Below are positions 40,836-51,082 of a DNA stretch of 64,000 nt, piece after piece. Source of the stretch: Psychrobacter sp. (GTDB lineage Bacteria > Pseudomonadota > Gammaproteobacteria > Pseudomonadales > Moraxellaceae); NCBI GenBank assembly GCA_018260445.1, contig JAGLBE010000004.1:104156-168155 (forward strand), in the 5' to 3' direction. The notes beneath the pieces were generated by a model. That model searched no databases, was not told where the DNA came from, and saw only the letters and a program-made list of their open reading frames with translations. Numbering within the stretch: position 1 is the stretch's first letter; every line of letters begins with the position of its first letter. The position numbers were made by a program, and so were the translations under genes.

Positions 40836-42065
40836 TTACCATGAGCCGCCAGCACCGCCGCCACCGAAACCGCCGCCACCGCCGCCAAATCCGCCGCCAC
40901 CGAAGCCACCACCACCGCCAAATCCGCCGCCGCCCCCACCGAAGCCGCCGCCTGGTAAAAATATAAAACCACCGCCGCGGCCGCCTCTACCACCACGACC
41001 ACGACCACCCCCCCCACCTAAGGACGACAAAAACATCCATAAAAAGAGGGCCATCGGTATCACCAAAATTAAGCTGGCGCCACTGGACATCGCTAGGAAA
41101 CCAAAGCCACCCGTCGCCACGAGCGACCCCAAAAATTTGCCCAATAAGCGGGTCAAAAACATGCCAAAAATAAACGCAATGATAAACGTGCCAAATAATG
41201 ACGGCGCTTGTTTTTCGACCGATGGGCTGTTAGAGCGCTGCGCCGCCACCGCATCGGCCTGCGCTAAAACACTTGGGTCAGCAAGCAAACGCTCTTCAAT
41301 GCGATTAATACCTTTCATTAAGCCAGTAAAATAATCACTGCCATTTTCTGGTTTAAATGAGGGGGTAATTTCGGTGTCCACAATACGATTGGTGATGGCA
41401 TCAGGTAGTACGCCTTCTAGCCCATAGCCAGTCAAAATGTACATTTTACGGTCATTAACCGCAACCAGCATGAGCAAGCCATCATCAGTATCTTTGTTAC
41501 CTAGACCCCATTTTTCGGCCACTTGTAAGGCGTAATCAAAAATATCCATGCCATTGGTGCTAGGCACGGTGACGATAGCGGCTTGCGCCAAGCCTCTATC
41601 GTATAAGCTTCTTAAGCGCTGGCTTAGTATCTGTTTTTGCTGTGCACTAAAAATATTGGCTTGATCCACCACCGGTGAGTTGAGTATTAGCTTATCACTG
41701 TCCACACTTTGGGCAGTCGATTGCCGAGGCTGGGCTCGGGCAACTGTAGTATTGGCATTGGTATTGGTATTGGTATTGGTATTGGCGTTGGCGTTGGCGT
41801 TGCCACTAGCGCTGGCTTCTGCTTGGTTATCGTCAGCACTGGCTTCGGCTATATCGGGTACATTATCGCTTATGGCCTCATTGCCCAACACCGCATCATT
41901 AATGGCTTCATTTTGTTGACCTGCTTTGGCAATTGCGACCATATCCTCAACACTTGAGTCTATCAGGGGCTGTGCTTGTGTCGCCGTCTGTGCAAAAGTG
42001 ACAGGAGCGAGCGCCATACCGCTGGTCAACAGTATCGCCATTAAGCAGGGTCTAAATTTTAGCAT
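40836..42065 (-). CDS. TPM-domain protein with Gly-rich tail (YgcG-like)
   Basis: 409-residue secreted or membrane-anchored protein. It has a signal peptide (about 1-27), a linker with Asn-Ala/Asn-Thr runs (coded by hexamer repeats near 41750-41806), a TPM domain (about 125-250), one or two membrane segments (about 285-350) and a C-terminal ~55-residue Gly/Phe/Arg-rich tail (GGGGFGG repeats). ATG 42065 is chosen because it gives a clean signal peptide; ATG 42080 adds five residues. The Gly-rich ending is typical of the YgcG family next to lemA. Confidence 0.82.
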   Translation of the reverse strand: MLKFRPCLMAILLTSGMALAPVTFAQTATQAQPLIDSSVEDMVAIAKAGQQNEAINDAVLGNEAISDNVPDIAEASADDNQAEASASGNANANANTNTNTNTNANTTVARAQPRQSTAQSVDSDKLILNSPVVDQANIFSAQQKQILSQRLRSLYDRGLAQAAIVTVPSTNGMDIFDYALQVAEKWGLGNKDTDDGLLMLVAVNDRKMYILTGYGLEGVLPDAITNRIVDTEITPSFKPENGSDYFTGLMKGINRIEERLLADPSVLAQADAVAAQRSNSPSVEKQAPSLFGTFIIAFIFGMFLTRLLGKFLGSLVATGGFGFLAMSSGASLILVIPMALFLWMFLSSLGGGGGRGRGGRGGRGGGFIFLPGGGFGGGGGGFGGGGGFGGGGFGGGGGGFGGGGAGGSW

Positions 42066-42403
42066 ATTAATATCTACCATCTAATAATTTACTAACAAAG
42101 CATTTAATGGTGATAATACGGTACTCACAACGATTAACCATTATTATTAGCAATGAGAATGGGGTATGAATAAGGGTCTATAAAACATAGGCCCTTATCT
42201 TTTAAAGTTTATGCATTAGATGCGTTAAAGATATGCGGTTAGAACGCGGCAATACGTCCATCTTTGGCACAATATCAATACCTTAACATCAGTACCTTGA
42301 CATCAGTACCTTTAGCCACATTGCCATACCTTGATCACAAGATATTGTTCATCATAAGATATTGTTCCGCTTTCTTAGCAGTCAATATCAATCAACTGAC
42401 AGG

Positions 42404-43012
42404 TTACTCACCAAAATTAACCTTAGGCGCCGTTGAAATCTCTTTTTCATTATCGACACTAAAGTTTTCTTTGGCATCCAAGCCAAACACTTTAGCCGTA
42501 ATATTATTAGGAAACTGGCGAACGGACGTGTTGTAGCTTTTCACATCTTGAATATAACGATTACGGGCCACGGCAATACGGTTTTCTGTGCCCTCAAGCT
42601 GTGCTTGCAAGTCAGCAAAACGTTGATCTGCTTTGAGCTCAGGATAACGTTCGGACACGGCCATCAATCGTGACAAAGCACTGGTCATCTCCGCTTGCGC
42701 CGCTTGATAGTTCTCCATCGCTTGCGGGTTGTTTAAGGCCTCTGGGGTCAATTGAATACTGCCCGCTTTTGAGCGTGCTTCTGCCACATCCGTGAATACT
42801 TCTTGTTCGTGGTCGGCATATTGTTTGACCACTTCGACCAAGTTTGGCACCAAATCGGCACGGCGTTGATATTGGTTGACCACTTCAGACCAAGCGGCAT
42901 TCACCTCTTCATCTTGTGCTTGTAGGTTGTTATACCCACAGCCTGTCATACTCATGGAGGATAAGGCTAAAATAGCGGACATTAGCAATGGTTTTATAAG
43001 GGATGCTGACAT
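42404..43012 (-). CDS. lemA: LemA family protein
   Basis: 202-residue LemA protein. A hydrophobic N-terminus ends in a lipobox-like MTGC (Cys25), followed by the long helical LemA core with NAAWSEVVNQYQRRADLVPNLVEVVKQYA and the C-terminal YNTSVRQFPNNITAKVFGL. It is probably a membrane-anchored coiled protein; function is unknown. GGAG precedes the ATG. It heads the lemA-TPM-TPM set. Confidence 0.92.
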   Translation of the reverse strand: MSASLIKPLLMSAILALSSMSMTGCGYNNLQAQDEEVNAAWSEVVNQYQRRADLVPNLVEVVKQYADHEQEVFTDVAEARSKAGSIQLTPEALNNPQAMENYQAAQAEMTSALSRLMAVSERYPELKADQRFADLQAQLEGTENRIAVARNRYIQDVKSYNTSVRQFPNNITAKVFGLDAKENFSVDNEKEISTAPKVNFGE

Positions 43013-43553
43013 AGTAACGACTCCTAAAAATTGTTTTCACTAATATACGGTACTGTTTTGAAAAATCTATGGGTTTTTCGTATTTTTTGACGAATGGAAC
43101 ATATCTCGAGAAGCAGACGCCAGTTGTAGCTCCATTTAGTCTTATCTAGGTTCAACCCGCATGCATCATTTTGCAACATTCCTTGGTTCATATTTTATAG
43201 GACATCGTAGTTTATAGTTCGTGATTTATAGCGAGTATAGACGGCTAATTATAAAGACTCAAAGGCAGAAATATACAAAATAACCTAGCAATTGCACCCA
43301 ATCTATGGCAAATTACTGTTACGTAGAAATACTTTCGTGTAACAATTTATTGGTCTACGCATAGGCTAATTGTCCAGAAGTAACGTCACGTTTTTTTGTT
43401 TTTCTAAATAATTTAAATATATCAATAGGTTAAAAATATGTTGATTGTGCTCTACTTATTATTTAGATAAGCATTGTATATTGAATAATAGAGGTCTGAG
43501 AAACCGTAACAAAACCTCAATTATTTTACAACTTATTATGTTAGGAACATACC
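43013..43553. other. AT-rich divergent intergenic region lemA / AGCS symporter
   Basis: About 540 bases with several A/T-rich blocks and TTTATAG(T) iterations near 43195-43235. It should hold both promoters. I see no gene, terminator or recognisable riboswitch. Confidence 0.4.
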
Positions 43554-45113
43554 ATGCAAGATATTATTAGTGCTCTAAATAACATTATTTGGAGCCCTGC
43601 CCTAATTTATTTATGCTTAGGTGCAGGTTTATTTTATTCTATTTTAACCCGCTTTGTTCAGGTGCGTTTATTTGGCTAGATGATTCGGCTATTGTTTAAA
43701 GGCAAGCCAAGTAACGATGGCATCTCGTCATTTCAGGCGTTAGCCGTGTCACTGGCTGGCCGTGTGGGTATGGGTAACATCGCTGGTGTTGCCGCTGCCA
43801 TTGGTTTTGGCGGCCCGGGTGCAGTGTTTTGGATGTGGGTGGTGGCCTTTTTGGGCGCCTCGACCGCTTATGTCGAGTCCACATTGGGTCAAATTTATAA
43901 AGAGCGCGACGCCATTACCGGTGAATACCGTGGTGGCCCTGCTTACTACTTTGAGCGGGCGCTGGGTCAAAAATGGTATGGCATCTTATTTGCTATCGCC
44001 TCTATTGTCGCCTGTGGTATCTTTTTACCAGGTGTGCAGGCCAACGGGGTTATAAATGCCGTGGCTCAAGTGGCTGGTGAAGGCTCTACTATGAACCTTA
44101 TGGGTTTAGAGACAACCGGCACTCGTTTAATGGCCTTGGCCGTCATCCTGGTGGTTCTGGGCTTTATCATCTTTGGTGGTATTAAACGTATTGCCACCTT
44201 TACCGAATATGCCGTGCCGTTTATGGCAGTTGGCTATATTATCCTTGCCCTACTTATTATGTTCACCAACTTTAGCATGGTGCCAGAAGTATTTGGTATG
44301 ATTATTGGCGATGCTTTCACTGCACAAGCGGGTTTTAGTGCGGCGATTGGTTGGGGCGTTAAACGCGGTGTTTACTCGAATGAGGCCGGTCAAGGTACAG
44401 GCCCACATGCAGCTGCGGCCGCCGAAGTGGACCATCCTGCCCAACAGGGTTTGGTGCAAGCATTCTCAGTTTATGTTGATACCTTGTTGGTGTGTTCTGC
44501 CACAGCGTTTATGATTTTATCCACAGGTATGTATAATATTCAAGGCACTTTGGATAAGGGGGAGTTTATCGTCCAAAATGTGGCGGCAGATATCGAGATT
44601 AACTCGCCATCGTTTACCCAAATGGCAATGGAATCGGTTTATGGCACCTTTGGTGATACCTTTATTGCGATTGCCGTCTTCTTCTTTGCTTTTACCACTA
44701 TTTTGGCCTATTACTATATTGCCGAAGTTAACATCGCTTATTTAACCCGGTTTATGGGTCAAGAGGCGAGTAAAGTTGGTCAAATCATTGTTAAGATTTT
44801 AATAATGTTTATGGTCGCTTATGGCGGTTTGAACAGTGCCGGTTATATCTGGGGTCTTGGCGATGTGGGTGTTGGCCTGATGGCTTGGTTGAACATCATC
44901 GGCATCATCATTGTCTTCTTTGTGGCGCGTCCGGCTTTGTCCATTCTTAAAGACTATGAGGCACAGCTTAAAGCGGGCGGCGGTACCTCTGCCAAGCGTT
45001 TTGTGTTTGATCCGGCTAAATTTGGTATCAAAAATGCGCCTTATTGGGAAGAGCGTCATCGTCAATCGGTCGATTCTAACCCAACCAAGCGTGATGATAG
45101 TAACCGTGTTTAA
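43554..45113 (+). pseudogene. AGCS sodium:alanine/glycine symporter with in-frame TAG
   Basis: The AGCS reading frame starts at ATG 43554 (MQDIISALNNIIWSPALIY, GLFYSILTRFVQVRLFG). It meets TAG at 43677-43679 and continues without shift as MIRLLFKGKPSNDGISSFQALAVSLAGRVGMGNIAGVAAAI to 45113. The upstream part is the expected first membrane segment plus the start of the family motif, so the protein would be 519 residues with one stop at position 42. Translation from ATG 43680 would give a 477-residue protein lacking the first membrane helix and without its own ribosome binding site. Restart immediately after the stop (TAGATG) or read-through are possible. As written, the gene looks disrupted. 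Confidence 0.85.
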
Positions 45114-45163
45114 GTTTTAACCTTAAAACATGGTTCAGTACCACGTTGTTAAAACCAGTTAAG

Positions 45164-45197
45164 AGCCCCGATATAAGACATATCGGGGCTTTTTTTA
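45164..45197 (+). terminator. strong terminator after the AGCS gene
   Basis: AGCCCCGATA pairs perfectly with TATCGGGGCT around seven bases, followed by a run of seven T. Confidence 0.92.
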
Positions 45198-45293
45198 TTG
45201 CTCGCTAAGCTTAAGGTGAGTCGCTTGTGTGGCGCCGATAACAAAGTAAAGACTCGCACGTAAATACTCGAAATTTTTATACTGACTAACCAC

Positions 45294-45827
45294 TTAACGC
45301 ATTGGAAACAGCACTTTATCAATCACATGTAGGGTGCCGTTTTTAGTCATAATATCCGGTTGCACGATATGCGCCATACGGCCTCTATCGTCTACTAGGT
45401 TTTTTTGCGGGGTAACCGTTAAGCTGCGTTTGTTGAACGTGGTGAGCCTGCCCGCTTGCAGGTTATTGGCGTATAACGGCTTGTCGCTTTTAACCACGTG
45501 ATAACCCAATAGTATTTGCAGCATAGGTTTGTTGGACAGCAGTTTTGCTTTAGTGAGCGTTGTCTCTTGAAATAACGATTCAAACGCCGTATTACTGGGG
45601 GCAAAAATGGTATAATTACTGCCGGCAAACGTGAGTGCGCTTGCCATGCCCGAAGCTTCTATGGCCTCTACCATAATCGATAGATTAGGATTTTGCCGTG
45701 CCACGGTTAAGGCATTGGCGGGCGCACTGGCGGTTATTGGGGTCAGCATATATGCCGATGCCGATTGGCCAACCCCGAAACTTAATATGGCAACACATAA
45801 GGTTGCTAAGCTAAGCGACGTTTTCAT
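45294..45827 (-). CDS. secreted fasciclin-domain protein
   Basis: 177-residue protein with a signal peptide (about 1-25) and a single fasciclin (FAS1) domain. H1 is seen as TIFAPSNTAFESL, H2 as GTLHVIDKVLFP, with ILLGYHVV between. Bacterial FAS1 proteins act in surface adhesion or matrix contact; the specific role is unknown. Confidence 0.88.
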   Translation of the reverse strand: MKTSLSLATLCVAILSFGVGQSASAYMLTPITASAPANALTVARQNPNLSIMVEAIEASGMASALTFAGSNYTIFAPSNTAFESLFQETTLTKAKLLSNKPMLQILLGYHVVKSDKPLYANNLQAGRLTTFNKRSLTVTPQKNLVDDRGRMAHIVQPDIMTKNGTLHVIDKVLFPMR

Positions 45828-46013
45828 ATGATAGTCATCCTTGATTGATTACAAATAGACTGGCAATTTTAGTAACTGCGCTGTTAGTGAGTAAACCATA
45901 CCGTTTATCATACAACGGTTTGCGACTTGCCTGCATAGTAATTTTACCTCTGCTTTGTTACCCTAACTTAACCCTCTACCTCACCTTTTATTTATTTAAG
46001 ACAAGATAGCCCT

Positions 46014-49000
46014 ATGAATTGTGCCCACCCCGAACATAACACCAAGCTCAATAGCAAAGTTAACGTCGATCAAGACCCTGCTGCTGTGCAAGCCAAACAA
46101 GGTCACAATCCTGATAACTTCAATCTGGTGCCGCCAGCAGAGTTTCCGTTTAAAGAACAACAGCTGAGCGTCCGCCAGCGGATTACCGAGCAATTGGCTC
46201 AGCGTATTTTGATGCTTGATGGCGCGATGGGCACGCAAATTCAGACCTTTAAGCTGCAAGAGGCAGATTACCGCGGCGAGCGTTTTGCCAATATAGCGCA
46301 AGATGTACAGGGGAATAACGATCTATTGGTGCTCACTCAGCCCGAGATTATCAAAGGCATACACCGAGACCATCTGGAGGCGGGTGCGGATATCATTGAG
46401 ACCAACAGTTTTAATGGTACGCAAATCTCTATGGCCGATTATGACATGGCGTATCTGGTACCGGAGATAAACCGTGAAGCGGCTCGCCTTGCCCGAAAGA
46501 CCGCTGATGAATTCACGGCTAAAAATCCAGATAAACCTCGATTTGTGGCGGGTGTTATTGGGCCAACGTCTCGCACCTGCTCACTCTCTCCTGATGTCAA
46601 TGACCCAGCCTATCGTAACGTCACCTTTGATGAACTGGTCGATAACTATACCGAAGCCTTATACGCCTTGATTGAAGGTGGCATTGATCTGGTTTTAATC
46701 GAAACCATTTTTGATACTCTAAATGCTAAAGCGGCTATATTTGCGGTCACCGGTGTGTTTGAAACCATCGGGTTTGAATTGCCGATTATGATATCAGGGA
46801 CGATTACCGATGCGTCGGGGCGAACCCTATCGGGACAGACGGCCGAAGCCTTTTATAACTCGATTCGCCATGCCAAACCTCTATCGGTTGGTTTTAACTG
46901 TGCGCTAGGTGCCGATGCCCTGAAACCGCACATTCAAACCTTATCGGATATAGCCGATACTTATGTGTCAGCGCATCCCAATGCGGGCTTGCCGAACGAA
47001 TTTGGCGAATATGATGAAACTGCCGAGCAAACCGCTGCCCTACTCGATGGCTTTGGTAAATCAGGCATCTTAAACATCGTTGGCGGTTGCTGCGGTACTC
47101 GCCCCGAGCATATCAAAGCCATCCATGATGTGATGCAGCAGTATCAGCCGCGTGCAATCCCAACCATTGCCCCTGCCTGCCGTTTGTCTGGTTTAGAGCC
47201 CTTTACCATCAATCAAGACAGCTTGTTTGTCAATGTTGGCGAGCGTACCAATGTAACAGGCTCAAAGAAATTCCTACGCCTCATTAAAACAGGCGAATTT
47301 ACCGAAGCATTAGAAGTCGCCTTAAATCAAGTGGAAGGTGGCGCTCAAATCGTCGATATTAACATGGATGAGGGCATGCTCGACTCCAAAGGGGCGATGA
47401 TTCACTTCTTAAACTTAGTCGCAGGCGAGCCTGATATTAGCCGGGTACCCCTGATGATTGACTCCTCAAAATGGGACATCATTGAGGAGGGATTGAAGCG
47501 CACCCAAGGCAAAGCCATCGTCAACTCCATATCCTTAAAAGAGGGCTATGCTGAGTTTGTTGAACGTGCCAAGCTATGTATGCGCTATGGTGCTGCTGTC
47601 ATTGTTATGGCGTTTGATGAAGACGGACAGGCCGATACGTATGAGCGCAAAATAGACATCTGCAAACGCAGTTATGACATTTTGGTCGATGAAGTCGGTT
47701 TTCCGAGTGAAGATATTATTTTTGACCCGAATATCTTTGCCGTCGCCACCGGTATCGTTGAGCACAACAACTACGGCGCAGACTTTATCAATGCGACCCA
47801 GTGGATAACCGATAACCTACCCAATGCCATGGTGTCAGGCGGCGTGTCTAACGTCTCGTTTAGTTTCCGAGGCAACCCCATTCGGGAAGCCATCAATGCC
47901 GTATTTTTGTATCACGCCATCAAGGCGGGCCTCACCATGGGTATCGTCAACCCTGCGATGCTTGAGGTGTACGACGAGATTCCCAAAGAGGCCCGTGATG
48001 CCATCGAAGATGTGATGCTCAATCGCAATCAGGGTGCAAGTGGTCAAGATGCCACCGAGCGCTTAATGACCGTCGCCGAAGGTTATGTGGCGGGTGGCAA
48101 GCTTAATGACGGCACGATTGATTTGTCATGGCGTGAAAAATCAGTCGAGAAACGTATCGAACATGCTTTAGTCAAAGGCATTACCACTTATATTGACGAA
48201 GACACCGAAGAAGCGCGGCAAAAATACGCCAAACCGTTAGAGGTCATCGAAGGCCCACTCATGGATGGCATGAACGTGGTCGGTGATTTATTTGGTGCCG
48301 GTAAAATGTTTTTACCGCAGGTGGTCAAATCTGCTCGGGTGATGAAACGCTCGGTTGCGGTATTAAACCCCTACATTGAAGCTGAAAAAGTAGAGGGTGA
48401 GGTCAAAGGTAAAATCTTGATGGCGACTGTTAAAGGCGACGTGCATGACATCGGTAAAAACATCGTGGGTGTGGTGCTCGGCTGTAACGGTTATGACGTG
48501 GTTGACTTAGGCGTGATGGTGCCGTGTGATAAAATTCTCGACACCGCCATTAGCGAAAAATGCGACATTATTGGGCTGTCTGGCTTGATTACTCCAAGCC
48601 TTGATGAAATGGTATATGTCGCCAAACAAATGCAAGAACGGGGTATGACCCTACCGCTAATGATTGGGGGCGCCACCACGTCCAAAGCCCATACCGCTGT
48701 CAAAATTGAACCCAACTATCAAAACGATGCGGTGATTTATGTGACCGATGCCTCACGTTCTGTCGGCGTGGTGACCAAACTGCTCTCGAAAGAACACCGA
48801 GTGGATCTTATCAGCGAAGCCCGTGCCGAGTACCAAAAAGTGCGCGAGCGCCTTGCCAATCGTAAGCCCAAAGCGGACAAACTCACCTTTAAAGAATCCA
48901 TCAAGCAAGGCTTTCAATTTGACTGGGAAAACTATACTCCGCCCAAACCCAATACCCTTGGGCAGATTATCTTAGACGACTATTCTATCGACAACTTATT

Positions 49001-49850
49001 GCCTTATATTGACTGGACACCGTTTTTTATCTCATGGGGATTGGTCGGTAAATATCCGAAAATATTTGATGATGACGTCGTCGGTGAGGAAGCCAAAGAC
49101 TTGTTTGGCAACGCCCAAGACTTAGTGTGCAAAATGATAGATGAAAAATTGGTGACTGCCAAAGGCGTGTTTAAACTCATGCCGGCACGTCGCACAGGTC
49201 ACGATACCCTGACCGTTTATGATGCTGACCCGAATGCAGGCGGACAGCCCACCCATGTGTTTGAGCACTTACGCCAGCAGTCTGATAAAGCCAGTAAAAA
49301 ACCCAATTATAGCCTAGCGGACTTTATCTCACCGCTTGAGACACCTACTGATTATCTAGGTGGATTTACCGTCTCTATTGAAGGCGCTCATGAGCTGGCT
49401 GACAGTTACAAAGAAGCAGGCGATGACTACAACGCTATCATGGTACAGGCCTTGTGTGACCGCTTAGCCGAAGCGTTTGCCGAACATCTGCATATGCTGA
49501 TTCGTACTCAGTATTGGGGATATCAAGCAGGTGAAAGCCTGACCAACGAAGAGCTGATTAAAGAGAAATACGTTGGTATCCGCCCTGCTCCCGGCTACCC
49601 TGCTTGCCCTGAGCATACCGAAAAAGGTCAGCTGTTTGACTGGCTAGACACCACCAATGCTATCGGCACGACGTTGACTGAAAGCTTTGCCATGTGGCCA
49701 GCATCTTCGGTCAGTGGCTTTTATTACTCGCACCCTGAAAGTGTGTATTTTAATGTGGGTAAAATAGACCAAGACCAATTAGAAGATTATGCCAAGCGCA
49801 AAGGTTGGGATATGCAGACGGCTGAAAAGTGGTTGAATCCGAATTTATAG
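46014..49850 (+). CDS. metH: cobalamin-dependent methionine synthase
   Basis: 1278-residue enzyme that methylates homocysteine from methyltetrahydrofolate. The homocysteine domain (about 60-370) has zinc ligands in GFNCALG and [10 protein letters not shown]. The pterin domain (about 395-670) is followed by the B12 cap and Rossmann part (about 690-940), with cobalamin histidine in GDVHDIGKN. The reactivation (AdoMet) domain (about 960-1270) ends with [12 protein letters not shown] and [22 protein letters not shown]. It is longer than E. coli MetH (1227) mainly by a ~50-residue N-terminal tail. No cobalamin riboswitch is visible in the 186 bases upstream. Confidence 0.97.
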   Translation: MNCAHPEHNTKLNSKVNVDQDPAAVQAKQGHNPDNFNLVPPAEFPFKEQQLSVRQRITEQLAQRILMLDGAMGTQIQTFKLQEADYRGERFANIAQDVQGNNDLLVLTQPEIIKGIHRDHLEAGADIIETNSFNGTQISMADYDMAYLVPEINREAARLARKTADEFTAKNPDKPRFVAGVIGPTSRTCSLSPDVNDPAYRNVTFDELVDNYTEALYALIEGGIDLVLIETIFDTLNAKAAIFAVTGVFETIGFELPIMISGTITDASGRTLSGQTAEAFYNSIRHAKPLSVGFNCALGADALKPHIQTLSDIADTYVSAHPNAGLPNEFGEYDETAEQTAALLDGFGKSGILNIVGGCCGTRPEHIKAIHDVMQQYQPRAIPTIAPACRLSGLEPFTINQDSLFVNVGERTNVTGSKKFLRLIKTGEFTEALEVALNQVEGGAQIVDINMDEGMLDSKGAMIHFLNLVAGEPDISRVPLMIDSSKWDIIEEGLKRTQGKAIVNSISLKEGYAEFVERAKLCMRYGAAVIVMAFDEDGQADTYERKIDICKRSYDILVDEVGFPSEDIIFDPNIFAVATGIVEHNNYGADFINATQWITDNLPNAMVSGGVSNVSFSFRGNPIREAINAVFLYHAIKAGLTMGIVNPAMLEVYDEIPKEARDAIEDVMLNRNQGASGQDATERLMTVAEGYVAGGKLNDGTIDLSWREKSVEKRIEHALVKGITTYIDEDTEEARQKYAKPLEVIEGPLMDGMNVVGDLFGAGKMFLPQVVKSARVMKRSVAVLNPYIEAEKVEGEVKGKILMATVKGDVHDIGKNIVGVVLGCNGYDVVDLGVMVPCDKILDTAISEKCDIIGLSGLITPSLDEMVYVAKQMQERGMTLPLMIGGATTSKAHTAVKIEPNYQNDAVIYVTDASRSVGVVTKLLSKEHRVDLISEARAEYQKVRERLANRKPKADKLTFKESIKQGFQFDWENYTPPKPNTLGQIILDDYSIDNLLPYIDWTPFFISWGLVGKYPKIFDDDVVGEEAKDLFGNAQDLVCKMIDEKLVTAKGVFKLMPARRTGHDTLTVYDADPNAGGQPTHVFEHLRQQSDKASKKPNYSLADFISPLETPTDYLGGFTVSIEGAHELADSYKEAGDDYNAIMVQALCDRLAEAFAEHLHMLIRTQYWGYQAGESLTNEELIKEKYVGIRPAPGYPACPEHTEKGQLFDWLDTTNAIGTTLTESFAMWPASSVSGFYYSHPESVYFNVGKIDQDQLEDYAKRKGWDMQTAEKWLNPNL

Positions 49851-50040
49851 CCAATCGCGCTTTTCGCTCCTATCTTGCTTGCCCACTGGAGCGGTGACTA
49901 CAAGCTAGTGTCGTTCCTGACTTAGCGATAACGCCACTAGCTAAGTCACCGCAATCCAGTGGTCAAACAAGTATATCCGCTACAATCACGGCTAAACCGC
50001 ACCTCCGATTCCACGCTTGCCTATAAAATCAAATTTATGC

Positions 50041-50123
50041 CGTAGGGTGCGCCGTGCGCACCATTGTGACGAAAAGGTTAGCATACCCTTTTTAATTTAA
50101 ATGGTGCGCGGGGCGCACCCTAC
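50041..50123. repeat. inverted REP pair, GTAGGGTGCGC family
   Basis: CGTAGGGTGCGCCGTGCGCACC at 50041-50062 and the reverse-oriented ATGGTGCGCGGGGCGCACCCTAC at 50101-50123 are facing copies of one REP unit, each also a small hairpin. A second such pair lies at 59120-59195. Confidence 0.8.
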
Positions 50124-50149
50124 TGCTGCAATTTTAGGGTCGCAAGAGA

Positions 50150-50173
50150 AAATCGCTTAAAGGCGATTTTCTG
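50150..50173. terminator. hairpin within the metH downstream palindrome
   Basis: GAAAATCGC and GCGATTTTC pair around TTAAAG. The T-run is only four bases long, so it may stop metH transcripts weakly or just belong to the repeat structure. Confidence 0.4.
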
Positions 50174-50358
50174 AAGCGGATATACTTGGCTGGACAAAGC
50201 GTTGCGGGTGCTTAGCTAGGGGCGTTATCGAGGCAACAGGAACGACACTAGCTATTAGCACCCGCCGCTTTGCCAGCCAAGATAGTATCGCAAAGCGGGA
50301 ATAGCTACTCAAAATACGACCATTTTATAACCAGTCCTTTCACATTAGTCAACTTATA

Positions 50359-50523
50359 TTAGGAATCAGGCTTCTCAACCCCCTCATACATCTTAACCCG
50401 TCGGCATCTATCCGAACAATACACAATACTGTCCCAATTTTTATCCAGCTTTTTGCTCCAGCTAAATTCACGCTGGCAGACGGGGCATTCTTTTGAGCGG
50501 ACGTTCTTTTTTTTATGCGCCAT
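50359..50523 (-). CDS. DUF2256-type small zinc protein
   Basis: 54-residue protein found by reading the minus strand. The N-terminus is basic (MAHKKKNVRSKE), followed by CPVCQREFSWSKKLDKNWDSIVYCSDRCRR, a four-cysteine zinc-binding pattern (CxxC...CxxxC) with conserved tryptophans. This matches the DUF2256 family of small proteins of unknown function. It stands alone. Confidence 0.78.
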   Translation of the reverse strand: MAHKKKNVRSKECPVCQREFSWSKKLDKNWDSIVYCSDRCRRVKMYEGVEKPDS

Positions 50524-50671
50524 AGTGTTGTCTTAAATAGTCTTGTCTTAAGTAGTGATGTTTTAAGTTACGGCTTGGTTGTCTGGATTCTGGCTATAGG
50601 GAGCGTACTAGGCTACAGCACCAGTCTACACCCAAGTTTGGCTGTTGCAAGCAGATAGATACAGTACCCAC

Positions 50672-51022
50672 CTACTCAAACTCATCCATAATCTCATTAA
50701 GACGGTGCAAGCTGCTGGCTATCAATTTGCCCGATTGCTCGGTGGCTTTATCCACTTGTAGCTTTTCATCCAAACGCACCGTCAACGGCTCTAAAGCTTG
50801 TTGTAAAGCGGTTGCCAGCAGTGCCATGTTGCGTTGGTGTTGGTCGGTATCGCCATCTTGGCCCTGATGGCTGTGCTGGGCTGTTTGCGGACTGGCTTGC
50901 GGGTTTGCTTGCGAGTTTGCCAAGGTCGACTCTAACATCTGCGGTTGCGCCGCATTAACGGCTAAACCATCCTCCAAACGCTGCGCCAACTGCTCAACCG
51001 CTTCAATAAGCTTGCGCATCAT
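50672..51022 (-). CDS. hypothetical coiled protein in frame with the large upstream gene
   Basis: 116 codons from ATG 51022, predicted mostly helical with a Gln/Ala/Ser-rich middle; I do not recognise it. The frame is open upstream through 20 further codons (KHDHQTEGKHLAQNQHTQQQ) to the TAA that ends the DUF3686-type gene at 51083, and it is the same frame as that gene. No ribosome binding site precedes ATG 51022. It could be a coupled downstream gene, or the true C-terminus of the large protein cut off by a stop codon. Confidence 0.5.
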   Translation of the reverse strand: MMRKLIEAVEQLAQRLEDGLAVNAAQPQMLESTLANSQANPQASPQTAQHSHQGQDGDTDQHQRNMALLATALQQALEPLTVRLDEKLQVDKATEQSGKLIASSLHRLNEIMDEFE

Positions 51023-51082
51023 TTGCTGTTGGGTATGCTGGTTTTGCGCTAAATGTTTACCCTCGGTTTGGTGGTCATGTTT

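Larger units (their letters stand above)
49870..50286. repeat. nested palindrome (~420 bp) downstream of metH
   Basis: Two arms (49870-49983 and 50174-50286) are inverted copies of each other: CTAGTGTCGTTCCTG at 49905-49919 against its complement in 50237-50253, and AAGTATATCCGCT at 49970-49982 against AGCGGATATACTT. Each arm is itself palindromic (CCACTGGAGCGGTGACT with AGTCACCGC...CCAGTGG; GCGGGTGCTTAGCTAG with CTAGCTATTAGCACCCGC). The centre contains a pair of GTAGGGTGCGC REP units. No coding frame exists. It could be a composite of REP-type insertions or a folded transcript after metH. Confidence 0.75.

Noticed and set aside
40801-41334. Pro-rich plus-strand frame (177 codons)
   Set aside because: It is the complement of the Gly-rich tail and membrane region of the TPM protein; not a separate gene.
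45828-46013. Cobalamin riboswitch upstream of metH
   Set aside because: The gap is only 186 bases and shows no B12-box-like sequence or fitting structure.
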